This document shows positions 16,669 to 25,922 of a stretch of 64,000 nucleotides of DNA, piece after piece. The stretch lies in the NCBI RefSeq assembly GCF_900090275.1, contig NZ_LT607755.1, positions 5,766,001 to 5,830,000 on the forward strand, read 5' to 3'. Position 1 is the first letter of the stretch, and the number at the start of each line of letters is the position of its first letter. The notes beneath the pieces were generated by a model, which searched no databases, was not told the origin of the DNA, and was given only the letters and a program-made list of their open reading frames with translations. Made by a program: the position numbers and the translations under genes. Source of the stretch: Micromonospora zamorensis. GTDB taxonomy: Bacteria; Actinomycetota; Actinomycetes; Mycobacteriales; Micromonosporaceae.

Positions 16669-19529
16669 CGGTCACCGCTTCCCCGAGAGTTCTCGCCCAC
16701 CAGGGCGAGGAACGCGTCCTCCAGGCGCCGCCGGGGCACCACCCGGTCCACTCCGATGCCGGCGCGCACCAGCTCGGCCACCACCTCGCTGCGGGCCGTG
16801 CCGTTGGTGTCGACCACCAACTGGCCGTCGCTCTCCGGTAGGACCCGGACCCCGTGCAGCCGGTCCAGCACCGCGCGCGCCGCCACCGGGTCGGTGACAT
16901 CGAACAGCACGCTCGGCGACTCGCCCACGATCTCCTCCACCGGCCCGGACGCCACGATCCGGCCCTTGTTGACCACCACCGCGTGCGTGCAGGTCTGCTC
17001 CACCTCGGCCAGCAGGTGGCTGGAGACCAGCACGGCGCGCCCGTCCGTGGCGTAGCGCTGGAGCACCCGGCGCATCTCGGCGATCTGCGGCGGGTCGAGC
17101 CCGTCGGTCGGCTCGTCCAACACCAGCAGCTCGGGAAGACCGAGCATGGCCTGGGCGATGGCGAGGCGCTGACGCATCCCGTGGCTGTAGTTCTTGATCT
17201 TCCGGTGCACCGAGTCGCCCAGTCCGGCGATCTCCAGCGCCGCGTCGAACTGCGCGTCCTCCCACGGCCGTCCGGTGGCCCGCCAGTACGCCTTGAGGTT
17301 GTCCAGACCCGACAGGTGCGGCAGGAAGCCGGGGCCCTCCACCAGCGCGCCGATCCGGGACAGCACCGGCGAGCCGGGCACCAACCGGCGACCGAAGACG
17401 TAGATCTCCCCGGCGGTCGGCTGGGTCAGCCCCATCAGCACCCGCAGGGTGGTGGTCTTGCCGGCGCCGTTCGGCCCGAGCAGACCCACCACCTGACCCG
17501 GGTGCACCTCGAAGTCCACGTTCGACACCGCGACGAAGCCGTCCGCGTACTCCTTGCGCAGTGCGCGCACGGCCAGCGGGGTGTCCGCGTACTCCGGGTG
17601 CACCGAGCGGTCCTGGCGACGGTGCCGGCGGCGGACCACGGCGACGACCACGACGAGCCCGACCGCGATGGCGGCGAGCAGGCCGGCGAGCACCCAGCGC
17701 CAGAGCGTCGCGGCGGTGGGGATCGGCTCGCCGCTGACCGTGGGCAGGGTGACCGCGCCGTCCACCGCCACCGTGTAGACGGTGGGCTGGGCGGGCGTGG
17801 TGTACGCCTGGTCGGAGGTGGCCACGACGAGGCGCAGCCGGTGGCCGGCCTCCACCCGTCGGACGATCCCGGGCAGCGTCACGGTGACCGGGCGGGCGTC
17901 CTGCACCTGCTGCGGCAGGCCGGTGAGCCGGATCGGGGCGACCAGCCCATTCGGCAGGGTGGCCGCGCCGTCCGGGTCGACGTCGTAGAGCTTGACGAAC
18001 AGCACCGCCTCGCCGGTGGGCGACGCGGCCCGCACGGTGACGGTCGGCGCACCGGCAACGTCCACCGCCTCGGTCAGCGGCGTCGACTCGAACCGGGCGT
18101 GCTGGCCGGGCACGTCACCGGCCACGCCGTCCAGCAGCGAGGCGAGCCCGCCGGCGAACGGGATCGAGGAGATCGCAGCCGGGTTGCCGTTGGGCGGGTT
18201 GGCGATCGGCTGGGCCGGGCCGGCGACCGAGATCTCCCGGCGGGCGTTGCCGGTCAGGCCCGGGTAGTCGGCGCGGCGGAAGCCGGTGGCGACGAGACCC
18301 CTGTCGAGCGCGTCGAAGCCGGCGATCCGCGACCAGGTGAAGTCGTCGCCGGGCGCGTCGCCCTCGCCCTTGACGTAGTGGTCGAGCCACTGGACGGTCA
18401 GGAACTTCACCCGGTCTTCGTCCGAGCGGGGTCCACTGCCACCGTCGTGCCCGCCGGTGAACCAGGCGACCCGCACCGGGGTGCCGGCGGCGGCGATGCC
18501 GCGCGCGTTGGCGTCCGCCTCAGCGAGCGGGAAGAGGGTGTCCGCCTCACCCTGCACCAGCAGGGTGGGCGCCTTGATCCGGTCCAGGACACCCGCCGGG
18601 CTGGATCGGCGCAGCAGGTCCACGGCGGCCTGGTCGGCCTGACCGGTGGTGGCGATCCGCAGGTACGCGGCGCACACGTCGGCGGCGAACCGGCCGCAGG
18701 ACGGGTCGGCGGCACCGGCCGGGGCGCCACCGGGACCGGTGCCCGGGCCAGCGCCCGGCCCGGGACTGGGCGGACCGGCCGACTCCGGGGCTCCCTGCGG
18801 CTGGGCGGCGGTCGCACCGGACAGCCCGGCCGGCCCAGAACCGACGTTGCCACCGCCACCGAAGAACAGACCGGCCCAGCCCTTCTTGAACACGCCCTCG
18901 GTCGGCGCTCCACCGGTGCTCTCCGGCAGGAAGGCGCGGGACAGGTCGTTCCAGGTGATCATGGGGACGATCGCGTCGACCCGACTGTCCTGGGCGGCCA
19001 GCAGCAGTGCCAACCCGCCGCCGTACGAGCCACCGACCACACCGACCTGCGGGTCACCGGTGGCGTTGGTGCGCACCTCCGGCCGAGCGGCCAACCAGTC
19101 CAGCAGGCGCTGAGCGTCGCGCACCTCGTGGTCCGGGCTGTCCAGGTGGATCTCACCGCCGCTGCGGCCGAAGCCCCGGGCCGTCCAGGTGAGCACCGCA
19201 TAGCCGCGCCCGGCGAACTCCTCCGCGTCGGAGCGCACCGACTCCTTCGTGCCGCCGAACCCGTGTGCCAACAGCACCGCCGGCACCTTCCGCCCGGACG
19301 ACGCGTCGTCGGGCAGGTAGAAGGTCGTGTCCAGGTCCACCGGCTGGTCGCCGGACGGTCCGGAGCGGACGGTGAGCATCGCGCTTTCGGTGCGTACGCC
19401 CGGCCCCTGCGGCCACACCGCCCAGGTCACGGCGGCGGCCAGCAGCACGACGACCGCCCCTGCGGCAATCGCGCGACGGCGGGTGGGCAGGGCACGCCGG
19501 AACCACGCGGCCGGCGACGGCGATGTCAT
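16665..19529 (-). CDS. Fusion: membrane-anchored CocE/NonD-type serine hydrolase + ABC transporter ATPase
   Basis: A single 954-aa chain. TM1 is at about 21-38. Next is an alpha/beta-hydrolase domain of the X-Pro dipeptidyl-peptidase/CocE type (about 45-385) with nucleophile Ser168 in VGGSYGGG, Asp330 in QGEADTLFP and His361 in TGGHDGG. A Gly/Pro-rich insert lies at 225-275, and a PepX_C-like beta domain at about 480-600. TM2 (612-633) is followed by the basic RRRHRRQDR. The ABC ATPase (about 645-954) has Walker A GPNGAGKT (685-692), signature YSHGMRQ (781-787), Walker B LLVLDEPT (801-808) and H-loop His838. The topology fits hydrolase outside and ATPase inside. The ATG at 19529 is chosen because the longer frame upstream is non-coding in character. 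Confidence 0.92.
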   Translation of the reverse strand: MTSPSPAAWFRRALPTRRRAIAAGAVVVLLAAAVTWAVWPQGPGVRTESAMLTVRSGPSGDQPVDLDTTFYLPDDASSGRKVPAVLLAHGFGGTKESVRSDAEEFAGRGYAVLTWTARGFGRSGGEIHLDSPDHEVRDAQRLLDWLAARPEVRTNATGDPQVGVVGGSYGGGLALLLAAQDSRVDAIVPMITWNDLSRAFLPESTGGAPTEGVFKKGWAGLFFGGGGNVGSGPAGLSGATAAQPQGAPESAGPPSPGPGAGPGTGPGGAPAGAADPSCGRFAADVCAAYLRIATTGQADQAAVDLLRRSSPAGVLDRIKAPTLLVQGEADTLFPLAEADANARGIAAAGTPVRVAWFTGGHDGGSGPRSDEDRVKFLTVQWLDHYVKGEGDAPGDDFTWSRIAGFDALDRGLVATGFRRADYPGLTGNARREISVAGPAQPIANPPNGNPAAISSIPFAGGLASLLDGVAGDVPGQHARFESTPLTEAVDVAGAPTVTVRAASPTGEAVLFVKLYDVDPDGAATLPNGLVAPIRLTGLPQQVQDARPVTVTLPGIVRRVEAGHRLRLVVATSDQAYTTPAQPTVYTVAVDGAVTLPTVSGEPIPTAATLWRWVLAGLLAAIAVGLVVVVAVVRRRHRRQDRSVHPEYADTPLAVRALRKEYADGFVAVSNVDFEVHPGQVVGLLGPNGAGKTTTLRVLMGLTQPTAGEIYVFGRRLVPGSPVLSRIGALVEGPGFLPHLSGLDNLKAYWRATGRPWEDAQFDAALEIAGLGDSVHRKIKNYSHGMRQRLAIAQAMLGLPELLVLDEPTDGLDPPQIAEMRRVLQRYATDGRAVLVSSHLLAEVEQTCTHAVVVNKGRIVASGPVEEIVGESPSVLFDVTDPVAARAVLDRLHGVRVLPESDGQLVVDTNGTARSEVVAELVRAGIGVDRVVPRRRLEDAFLALVGENSRGSGDR

Positions 19530-19902
19530 GCGGCACACGGTACGGCCCGCAGCCTGAGCGTTGGCTGAGATCCGCCGTACGTCCGTCCGGTTGCCCCGAT
19601 CGGTGTCGAGATGGGTGCGAGCGCGCAACGTCGGACGCGGCACAGTGAGTTGACTTCGGATTCCGTGAATTCCGATCTTTGACGGATATCCACCTCGATC
19701 CCTCCATGTCACACCCATCGACGAAACAAAGTGGGCCGGAGGCGCGGACAAATGCTGACATTGCTCGAACTGACGCGAACCTGACTCGCCGACTGAGGTC
19801 TGACCGGTAGGCGGTTCGATTAGTTTTCCGGTCCGGTGCACGGGACTTTTCGGCTGACCCGAGACCGCGCCAATTCGCGCTTCCCCGCCGGAGGAGACAC
19901 AC
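19530..19902. other. Divergent promoter region upstream of the conservon operon
   Basis: A 373-bp gap with no convincing ORF. It is AT-richer at 19650-19760. A cluster of CTGAC/CTGAG pentamers lies at 19755, 19770, 19781, 19793 and 19800. It must contain promoters for the hydrolase-ABC operon (minus) and for the sensor/conservon operon (plus); no individual promoter was convincing. Confidence 0.5.
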
Positions 19903-21075
19903 ATGACAGTCCCCGCGCCGCGGGCCCGTCGACGGCCGTCCACGCTGGGCCGACTGCTGCCGCTGCTGCTCGTCGGGGCACTACTGGCGCCCGTGGGTCT
20001 GCTCGTCACGTCTGCCTGGCAGCAGACCAGCGACGACCGGACCCTGGCCGCCCGCGAACGACTCGGCGTGCAGTACCTCGGTGCCCTGGCCGGGGTCACC
20101 GACGCCCTGGTCGAGGCCCAGTCGGCCGCGGTCAACGGTCGCCCCGTCGCCCGGGAGGCGTTGGACCAGGCGGTCGAGAAGGCCGCCGCCGTGGACGCCC
20201 GCATCGGCGTCGAGCTGCTCAGCCAGGAGCGGTGGGCAGGGGTACGCGCCAAGCTGGAAGCACTGCGCGGCCGCAGCCCCGCCGACCCGGAGTCCGCCTA
20301 CACCGCGTACGGCGAGGCTGCCGACCTGCTGCTGGCCCTGCACCGCAAGGTCCGGGAAAGCTCCGGACTCGTACGCGACCCCGCAGTGGACTCCTTCTTC
20401 CTCCAGGACAGCGCCGGCGAGGAGCTGCCCGAGGCGGTGGTGGCCGCCGGCCGGCTCGCCGACCTGGGCACGCTGATCTCCCGCCGGCCCGCCGCCGAGC
20501 AACCCCGTGGCCTGATGGAGCTGACCGGCCTGCGGGTCACCGCCCTGGCGCCGGCCAACGACGTCGTGGACAACCTGCGCTCCGCCGTGGACGGCTCGGA
20601 GAGCACCGATCTCGGCGCCAACGTGCTGACCCCGCTCGACACCTACCAGCGCTCGGTGGAGGCGCTGGCCGCGTTCTCCACCCCCGGCCGCGGAGGCGTG
20701 GACCAGGGTCAGTTGGCTGCCGCCGGGCTCAACACGCACCGCGCGGCGCGCCAACTTCAGCCGGTCATCCTCGCCGAACTGGACGCCCTGCTGGTCGAGC
20801 GCATCGACGGGCTGGACCGGGACCGCTGGCTGACCATCGCCTCGGGGGTCGTCGCCGTGCTGTTGCTGGGCTGGCTCGCCGCACTGCTGATCGGTGCGGG
20901 TCGCCGGGCCCGACGCCGGGCCGCCCTGGCCACGACCCACACGGACGCCCCCGAAACCCCGTCCCGGGCAGACCCCTGGCAACCGGCCGCCTCCGAACCG
21001 CGAGAGCTGCAACCGACCGGCGCGCTCCGGGCCCCGGAGACTGCGCAGTGGGGGGCATTCGATGCTGCTCGGTAG
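19903..21075 (+). CDS. Membrane sensor-like protein heading the conservon operon
   Basis: A 390-aa protein. TM1 (about 17-36), a helical extracytoplasmic domain (about 40-300), TM2 (about 306-328, SGVVAVLLLGWLAALLIGAG), then a short basic and Pro-rich cytoplasmic tail with no kinase or HAMP. The domain contains VRDPAVDSFFLQDSAGEELP, resembling the helical ligand-binding domains of chemoreceptors (LDPDxDSYYLxD). GGAGGAG lies 7 nt before the ATG. Its 3' end overlaps the histidine kinase start by 14 nt, implying translational coupling. It probably supplies an accessory sensing domain to the kinase; that role is inferred. Confidence 0.8.
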   Translation: MTVPAPRARRRPSTLGRLLPLLLVGALLAPVGLLVTSAWQQTSDDRTLAARERLGVQYLGALAGVTDALVEAQSAAVNGRPVAREALDQAVEKAAAVDARIGVELLSQERWAGVRAKLEALRGRSPADPESAYTAYGEAADLLLALHRKVRESSGLVRDPAVDSFFLQDSAGEELPEAVVAAGRLADLGTLISRRPAAEQPRGLMELTGLRVTALAPANDVVDNLRSAVDGSESTDLGANVLTPLDTYQRSVEALAAFSTPGRGGVDQGQLAAAGLNTHRAARQLQPVILAELDALLVERIDGLDRDRWLTIASGVVAVLLLGWLAALLIGAGRRARRRAALATTHTDAPETPSRADPWQPAASEPRELQPTGALRAPETAQWGAFDAAR

Positions 21076-23629
21076 GCTCCGCATCCGCGGCAAGCTCGCG
21101 CTGCTCGTGGTGATCCCACTGCTCAGCATGGTCGGCCTGGCCGTGCCCGTGATGCTCGACCGGGTGGCCGCGGCACAGCGGGCCGGCGACACCGCCGACC
21201 GGGTACGACTCGCCAGTCGCGTCGGCAGCCTGGTCCAGGACCTCCAGCAGGAACGCATCCTCTCCGTCGGTTTCCTGCTCGGCCGGGTCGACCGGAGTGA
21301 GCTGATCCGCAAGTCCGCCGACGTGGACGACCGGGTGGCCGACCTGCGGGCCGACGGGAGTGACGCGCTGACCGACCGCGTCGACCGTGCCCTGGACGGT
21401 GTGTCCAGCCTCAGCGACCTGCGCACGGCAGTGCTGGCCCGGGCCGCGAACCCCGGGCAGGTGATGAACGCGTTCGGCCCGGTCAACGTGGGCATGATCG
21501 ACTCGCTGCGGCTGGCGTTCGGTGTGGACACCGAGACGCAGGCGGGCCGTCAGGTGCTCGCCCTCGACGGGCTGCTCCGCGCCGACGAGGGCCTGGGCGC
21601 CTGCGCCACCCTGAGCGTGCTCGTCAAGGTCATCGGCAGCCCGGACACCAGCGCGGCCTACGTGGCGTGCATCGCCGCGCTCCAGGTCGACAGTCGGCGC
21701 TTCCGCGCCCTGATCACGCCCGAGCAGCTCGCGGTGGCCCAGCTCAACGACGCGGCGGTTGCCGCGCGTACCAGCCCCGACTTCCTGGTCACCAGCGCCC
21801 GGGACCCGGCCGGCGCAGTCCGCGACGTGCCGATCGAGGCGCTCTTCCCAGCCGTCCGCACGATGATCCGACTCGGCCAGTTCGTCGAGAAGAAGCTGGT
21901 CGCCGACGTGCTCACCGAGGTGACCGCCGAGCAGCGCCGGGCGCTGACCGCCGCGTACCTGGTCGGTGCCGCGACGGTGCTGATCCTGATGCTGGTGGTG
22001 ATGCTCAGTGCGGCGGTCGCACGGACGGTGGCCCGACCGCTGACCCGCCTCACCCGCTCGGCCGACCGCGTCGCCCGGGTCGCCGAGGCCGAGCTCGTCC
22101 GGGTCACCGACGACGAGACGGAGAGCTCACAAGCGGTCCGGCTGGAGCCGGTGGACGTCCGGGCCAACGACGAGATCGGCGACCTGGCGCGGGCCTTCGA
22201 CCGGGTGCAGACCACCGCCGCGCGGCTGGTCGAGCGGCAGGTCGCCGGCCGACGCAACGTGGCGCAGATGTTCGGTCACGTCGGGCGGCGCACCCAGAAC
22301 CTGGTGGGCCGGCAGATCGCCCTCATCGACCGGCTGGAGCAGCAGGAGGCCGACCCGGGCCGGCTGGAGCACCTGTACCGCCTCGACCACATCTCCAGCC
22401 GGCTGCGGCGCAACGCCGGCAGCCTGGTGGTGCTCTCCGGCGCGGCCGGGGCCGACGCGCACACCGCGCCGGTGCCGCTGGCCGACGTCGTCCGGTTGGC
22501 GCTGGGCGAGATCGAGGACTACACCCGGGTGGAGGTGCGGGTGCCGGCGGGCATCTCGGCCGCGCCGGCGGTGGTCGGTGACCTCATCCTGGCGCTGGCC
22601 GAGCTGATGGAGAACGCCACAGTCTTCTCCCCGCCGCACACCCGGGTGCTGGTTGCCGCCGAGGCGTCCGGCCTCGGCGCCCGGATCACCGTGGTGGACC
22701 ACGGCATCGGCATGGGCGAGCAACGGCTGGCCGAGGAGAACGCCCGGCTCACCCGCCGGGAACGGCTCGACCTGGCACCGACCGAGGTGCTGGGCCTGTT
22801 CGTGGTGGGCCGGCTTGCCCGTCGCCACGGCTGGGAGGTGGGCCTGACCGCCACCGGCGGCGGTGGGGTGACCGCACACCTGGAGATCCCGTCGGCGTCA
22901 CTGGTGCTGCGCCGCGCCGACCGGGCCGGGGCCGCCGTGGCCCGGGCCGCCGTGCCGGCACGGGACCGACGTACGGCCACCCCGGCGGTCGACGACCACG
23001 ACACGCGGTCCCTCGCGGCGGCCGTCGCCGCGCCGGCCCGCTTCGACTCGGACCTGCTCAGCCGAGCCACCCGCAGCCTGGAGGCCGGCCCGTCCTGGAA
23101 CGCGTTCGGCCCCGGCCAGACGGAGCAGGTCGCTCCCGCACCCCAGGCGCCGGAGCCGTCGGGCACGCCGGCCGGACCGCGGGTCCGGCAGCGGGTGCCC
23201 GGGGCCAGCCTGCACGCCACCGCCGCGCCGACCCGGCCGGTGGACGCCACCGCCGCGGACCCCGCCGCCGCCCGCGCCCTGGTCGAGGCGTTCCAGGCCG
23301 GGGTACGCCGGGCCGAGGCCGCAGCCGGTGTCCGGTCGACCATGGCGGATCCGAGTGTGACCGTCGACCTGCCGAGCACACCGGGCGGCGCCGGCCCGAC
23401 GGTGACGGACAACGCGGGACCGTCGGATGGCACGTCGGGTCGGGGCCGGCTGAGCCGGCGGGTGCCGGGGGCGAACCTGACCGCCATCCCGGCCTGCCAG
23501 CCGCCCAGTACGCACCTCGGTGACCCGGCCGAGGTCCGAGATCAGATCAGCGAGTTCGAGGAGGGCGTCGCCCGCGCTCTCCGCGAAGTCAGCCCAGACC
23601 ACCGGAACGAAGAGGGATCATCACGGTGA
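21062..23629 (+). CDS. cvnA: Conservon sensor histidine kinase (CvnA-like, NIT domain)
   Basis: An 855-aa membrane kinase. TM1 (11-31), an extracytoplasmic nitrate/nitrite-sensing-like domain (about 40-290, with SLVQDLQQERILSVGFLLG), TM2 (about 297-322), HAMP, an H-box-like LDHISSRLRRNAG near residue 441, and HATPase with N-box ELMENATVFSPP (about 514), VDHGIGMG and GLFVVGRLARRHG. A Pro/Ala-rich 240-aa tail (about 615-855) contains two copies of RRVPGA-like motifs (RQRVPGASL and SRRVPGANL). This is the first gene of the four-gene conservon known from Streptomyces, where CvnA-D form a membrane complex resembling a G-protein system. GTGA overlaps the next gene. Confidence 0.93.
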   Translation: MLLGRLRIRGKLALLVVIPLLSMVGLAVPVMLDRVAAAQRAGDTADRVRLASRVGSLVQDLQQERILSVGFLLGRVDRSELIRKSADVDDRVADLRADGSDALTDRVDRALDGVSSLSDLRTAVLARAANPGQVMNAFGPVNVGMIDSLRLAFGVDTETQAGRQVLALDGLLRADEGLGACATLSVLVKVIGSPDTSAAYVACIAALQVDSRRFRALITPEQLAVAQLNDAAVAARTSPDFLVTSARDPAGAVRDVPIEALFPAVRTMIRLGQFVEKKLVADVLTEVTAEQRRALTAAYLVGAATVLILMLVVMLSAAVARTVARPLTRLTRSADRVARVAEAELVRVTDDETESSQAVRLEPVDVRANDEIGDLARAFDRVQTTAARLVERQVAGRRNVAQMFGHVGRRTQNLVGRQIALIDRLEQQEADPGRLEHLYRLDHISSRLRRNAGSLVVLSGAAGADAHTAPVPLADVVRLALGEIEDYTRVEVRVPAGISAAPAVVGDLILALAELMENATVFSPPHTRVLVAAEASGLGARITVVDHGIGMGEQRLAEENARLTRRERLDLAPTEVLGLFVVGRLARRHGWEVGLTATGGGGVTAHLEIPSASLVLRRADRAGAAVARAAVPARDRRTATPAVDDHDTRSLAAAVAAPARFDSDLLSRATRSLEAGPSWNAFGPGQTEQVAPAPQAPEPSGTPAGPRVRQRVPGASLHATAAPTRPVDATAADPAAARALVEAFQAGVRRAEAAAGVRSTMADPSVTVDLPSTPGGAGPTVTDNAGPSDGTSGRGRLSRRVPGANLTAIPACQPPSTHLGDPAEVRDQISEFEEGVARALREVSPDHRNEEGSSR

Positions 23630-24099
23630 CCAGCCCCTTCCTGCACGACAACGTCGACCAGAGCCCGACCGGCGCCATCGGGGACCTCAGCCCGGAGGCT
23701 CGCACGTTCAACTGGCTGCTGGACTCCTTCACCTCCAGCACCGCCGGGGTCCTGGAGGCGATCGCGGTCTCCTCGGACGGCCTGCTGATGGCCATGTCGG
23801 CGATCAAGGATCGGTCCAACGCCGAGCGGTTGGCCGCCGTGGTCTCCGGAATGACCAGCCTCGCCGGTGGGGCGGCCAGTTGGTACGCGCTCGGCGGCCT
23901 GAACCGGGTGATCGTCGACATGGCCGACGGCTATCTGCTGATCAGCGCGATCAGCAGCGGTTCCGTGCTCGGGGTCGTCGCGGACCGGTCGGCCAACCTG
24001 GGCACCGTCGCGTACGAGATGACGCTCTTCGCCGGGCGGGCCGGTGGCGCCCTGACCCCGCGGTTGATCGTCGAGTTGAAGAACGCCGTCCAACAATGA
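23626..24099 (+). CDS. cvnB: Roadblock/LC7-domain protein (CvnB-like)
   Basis: A 157-aa cytoplasmic protein with a roadblock/longin-type fold (FNWLLDSFTSSTAGVLEAIAVSSDGLLMAMS at about residues 26-56, then the SGMTSLAGGAASWYALGG helix). In characterised conservons CvnB bridges the kinase and GTPase. It starts at GTG 23626 inside the stop of cvnA (GTGA) and ends in an ATGA overlap with cvnC, so the genes are translationally coupled. Confidence 0.92.
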   Translation: MTSPFLHDNVDQSPTGAIGDLSPEARTFNWLLDSFTSSTAGVLEAIAVSSDGLLMAMSAIKDRSNAERLAAVVSGMTSLAGGAASWYALGGLNRVIVDMADGYLLISAISSGSVLGVVADRSANLGTVAYEMTLFAGRAGGALTPRLIVELKNAVQQ

Positions 24100-24581
24100 C
24101 CCCCGAGGTCGCCGGCGAGGATCCGGACCCGGACCCCCGGGTCCGGATCCGCCCGTACCTGCGCGCGTTCTCCCCGACCGGGGAGAGCGTGGCGGCACCG
24201 GCGCTGCCCGAGCCGGAGGAGGGTGGCGGTGGGCCGGCCGGTCCCCGTCCATTCGTGCTCACCTCAGGGCGGGTGGCGGGTGCCGATCCGGCGATCGGGC
24301 TGGAGACGCAGGTGACGGTCCGCCCGGACAGCGGCTGGTGGAGCAGCCCTCCCGGGGTCCTGATGGCACCGGAGATCCAGGCGATCATCGCGCTCTGCGC
24401 CGAGCCGATCTCGGTGGCCGAGATCTCGGCCCGGACCCGACTGCACTTCGGGGTGACGCGGGTCCTGGTCGGTGACCTCCGGGCGGCCGGGCACCTGGAC
24501 GTGCACGTCACCGACACCGACGACGCTCTCGACCCCAACCTCATCCTGCGAGTGATTGATGGACTCCGTGCGATCTCCTGA
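24096..24581 (+). CDS. cvnC: DUF742 protein (CvnC-like)
   Basis: A 161-aa protein with a DUF742 domain at about residues 40-160. The segment around PEIQAIIALCAEPISVAEIS, followed by ARTRLHFGVTRVLVGDLRAAG, reads as a winged-helix-like fold, and the end DPNLILRVIDGLRAI is typical. It is always found between the roadblock and GTPase genes of conservons. ATGA overlap with cvnB; it overlaps cvnD by 23 nt. Confidence 0.92.
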   Translation: MTPEVAGEDPDPDPRVRIRPYLRAFSPTGESVAAPALPEPEEGGGGPAGPRPFVLTSGRVAGADPAIGLETQVTVRPDSGWWSSPPGVLMAPEIQAIIALCAEPISVAEISARTRLHFGVTRVLVGDLRAAGHLDVHVTDTDDALDPNLILRVIDGLRAIS

Positions 24582-25320
24582 ATGGCCGGTCGCCCCGCTC
24601 GGCGGGGTAGCCGCGAACAGCGCCGCCGCCCGGTACGGCATGTCATCGGGCACCGGGCCGATCGTCGGGCGGGCCGGGCCGCCGTCGAGCGCTCCGCCGC
24701 CGCCGTACCAGCCTCCGTCCGCTACGCGGGCGTCATCGCCGCCGGTCGGAAGACCCGCCGCGCCGCCGGTCCCGGTCAAGATCCTGGTTGCCGGCGGCTT
24801 CGGGGTGGGCAAGACGACCACAGTGGGCGCGATCTCGGAGATCGCACCCCTGACCACCGAGGCCGAGATGACCACCGCCGGGATCGGCGTGGACGACCCG
24901 GGCGCCCGATCATCCAAGACCACCACCACGGTGGCCATGGACTTCGGCTGCGTGACCATCGACCGCAGCCTCAAGCTCTACCTGTTCGGCACCCCGGGGC
25001 AGTCCCGTTTCGGCTTCATGTGGGACGACCTCGCCCGGGGTGCGCTCGGCGCCCTGGTGGTGGTGGACAGCGCCCGGCTGGACGACTGCTTCCCTGCGAT
25101 CGACTTCTTCGAGCGGGCCGGGTTGCCGTTCGTCGTCGGGGTCAACGCCTTCGACGGGCGGCTGGCCCTGGAACTCGGCGAGATCCGCTGGGCGTTGGCC
25201 ATCGGCGACCACGTTCCCCTGGTGCAGTTCGACGCCCGGGACCGGCTCTCGGTGCGGGACGCCCTGCTGGTCGTCCTGGACCGTGCGCTGGACCGGGCTA
25301 CGCGGGACCGGAGGGCCTGA
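24559..25320 (+). CDS. cvnD: Conservon small GTPase (CvnD-like)
   Basis: About 253 aa. A disordered Pro/Ala-rich N-terminus (1-70) precedes a Ras-like P-loop GTPase domain: G1 GGFGVGKTT (about 78-86), G2-region TTAGIGVDD, G3-like LFGTPGQSRFGFMW (TPGQ replaces the usual DxxGQ), and a G4-like NAFDG (NAFD instead of NKxD). These departures are normal for the CvnD/MglA-related prokaryotic GTPases. The ATG at 24559 is used; a TTG at 24556 is possible. Output of the sensor complex; downstream partner not known. Confidence 0.93.
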   Translation: MDSVRSPEWPVAPLGGVAANSAAARYGMSSGTGPIVGRAGPPSSAPPPPYQPPSATRASSPPVGRPAAPPVPVKILVAGGFGVGKTTTVGAISEIAPLTTEAEMTTAGIGVDDPGARSSKTTTTVAMDFGCVTIDRSLKLYLFGTPGQSRFGFMWDDLARGALGALVVVDSARLDDCFPAIDFFERAGLPFVVGVNAFDGRLALELGEIRWALAIGDHVPLVQFDARDRLSVRDALLVVLDRALDRATRDRRA

Positions 25321-25358
25321 GCTGACCGGCTCCGGCCGTGGCGGGAAGGAGGTCTGTG

Positions 25359-25886
25359 GTGAGGGGTGACCTGGACGAGACGCTGGCCCGACTGGCCCGG
25401 CGCGAGGAGGCACTACGCCGACGGGTCAACGACCGTGCCGACACCACACCGCCCTCGGGTCAGCCCGAGCTCGCGCGCGGCGACGAGCGCGACGCGGTGC
25501 CGGGCGGCCACGGTCCCCGTCACGCGGGGACGGACCCCTCGGCCGAAGTGGCCGGTTGGGGGCCGGTCGAGGAGGTGGCCGAGGCGGTGCGTCAGATCGT
25601 CGGCGCCCACCCGGGGCTGGCGGTGACCGTGCACGTGGAGCACGCCGGGCGGACGTACCCGTTGCGGGTTTCCTGGGACGGGCCGGACGTCACGGTCGGG
25701 CCGGTGCCCCCGGCAGCACCGCCGGTGGCACCGGTGACACCTCCACCGACCTGGCCGCTGTCCGGCCGGACGGTTCCCGGCTGGGCGCCCGGCCCGAACG
25801 GGTTGACCCCGGACCCGGCGGCCCGGCTGGCCGAGCTGATCCGACGGGACCCGTCGCTGTTGGACGAGCTGGATCCGCGGCGCTGA
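25359..25886 (+). CDS. Hypothetical protein between conservon and AAA+ ATPase
   Basis: A 175-aa soluble protein. A charged helical N-terminus (DLDETLARLARREEALRRRV) is followed by a Pro/Gly-rich stretch. A short alpha/beta patch contains VEEVAEAVRQIVGAHPGLAV, VHVEHAGRTYPLRVSWDG and a segment ending VGPVP. Another Pro-rich linker and a C-terminal RRDPSLLDELDPRR complete it. No family was recognised. A strong AAGGAGG (25346-25352) best fits GTG 25359 (spacing 6); GTG 25356 is the alternative. The 38-bp gap from cvnD suggests co-transcription with the conservon. Confidence 0.6.
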   Translation: MRGDLDETLARLARREEALRRRVNDRADTTPPSGQPELARGDERDAVPGGHGPRHAGTDPSAEVAGWGPVEEVAEAVRQIVGAHPGLAVTVHVEHAGRTYPLRVSWDGPDVTVGPVPPAAPPVAPVTPPPTWPLSGRTVPGWAPGPNGLTPDPAARLAELIRRDPSLLDELDPRR

Positions 25887-25922
25887 CCGGCAAGGCTGGC
25901 TGTCGGCGGCTACGGTCGGGCA

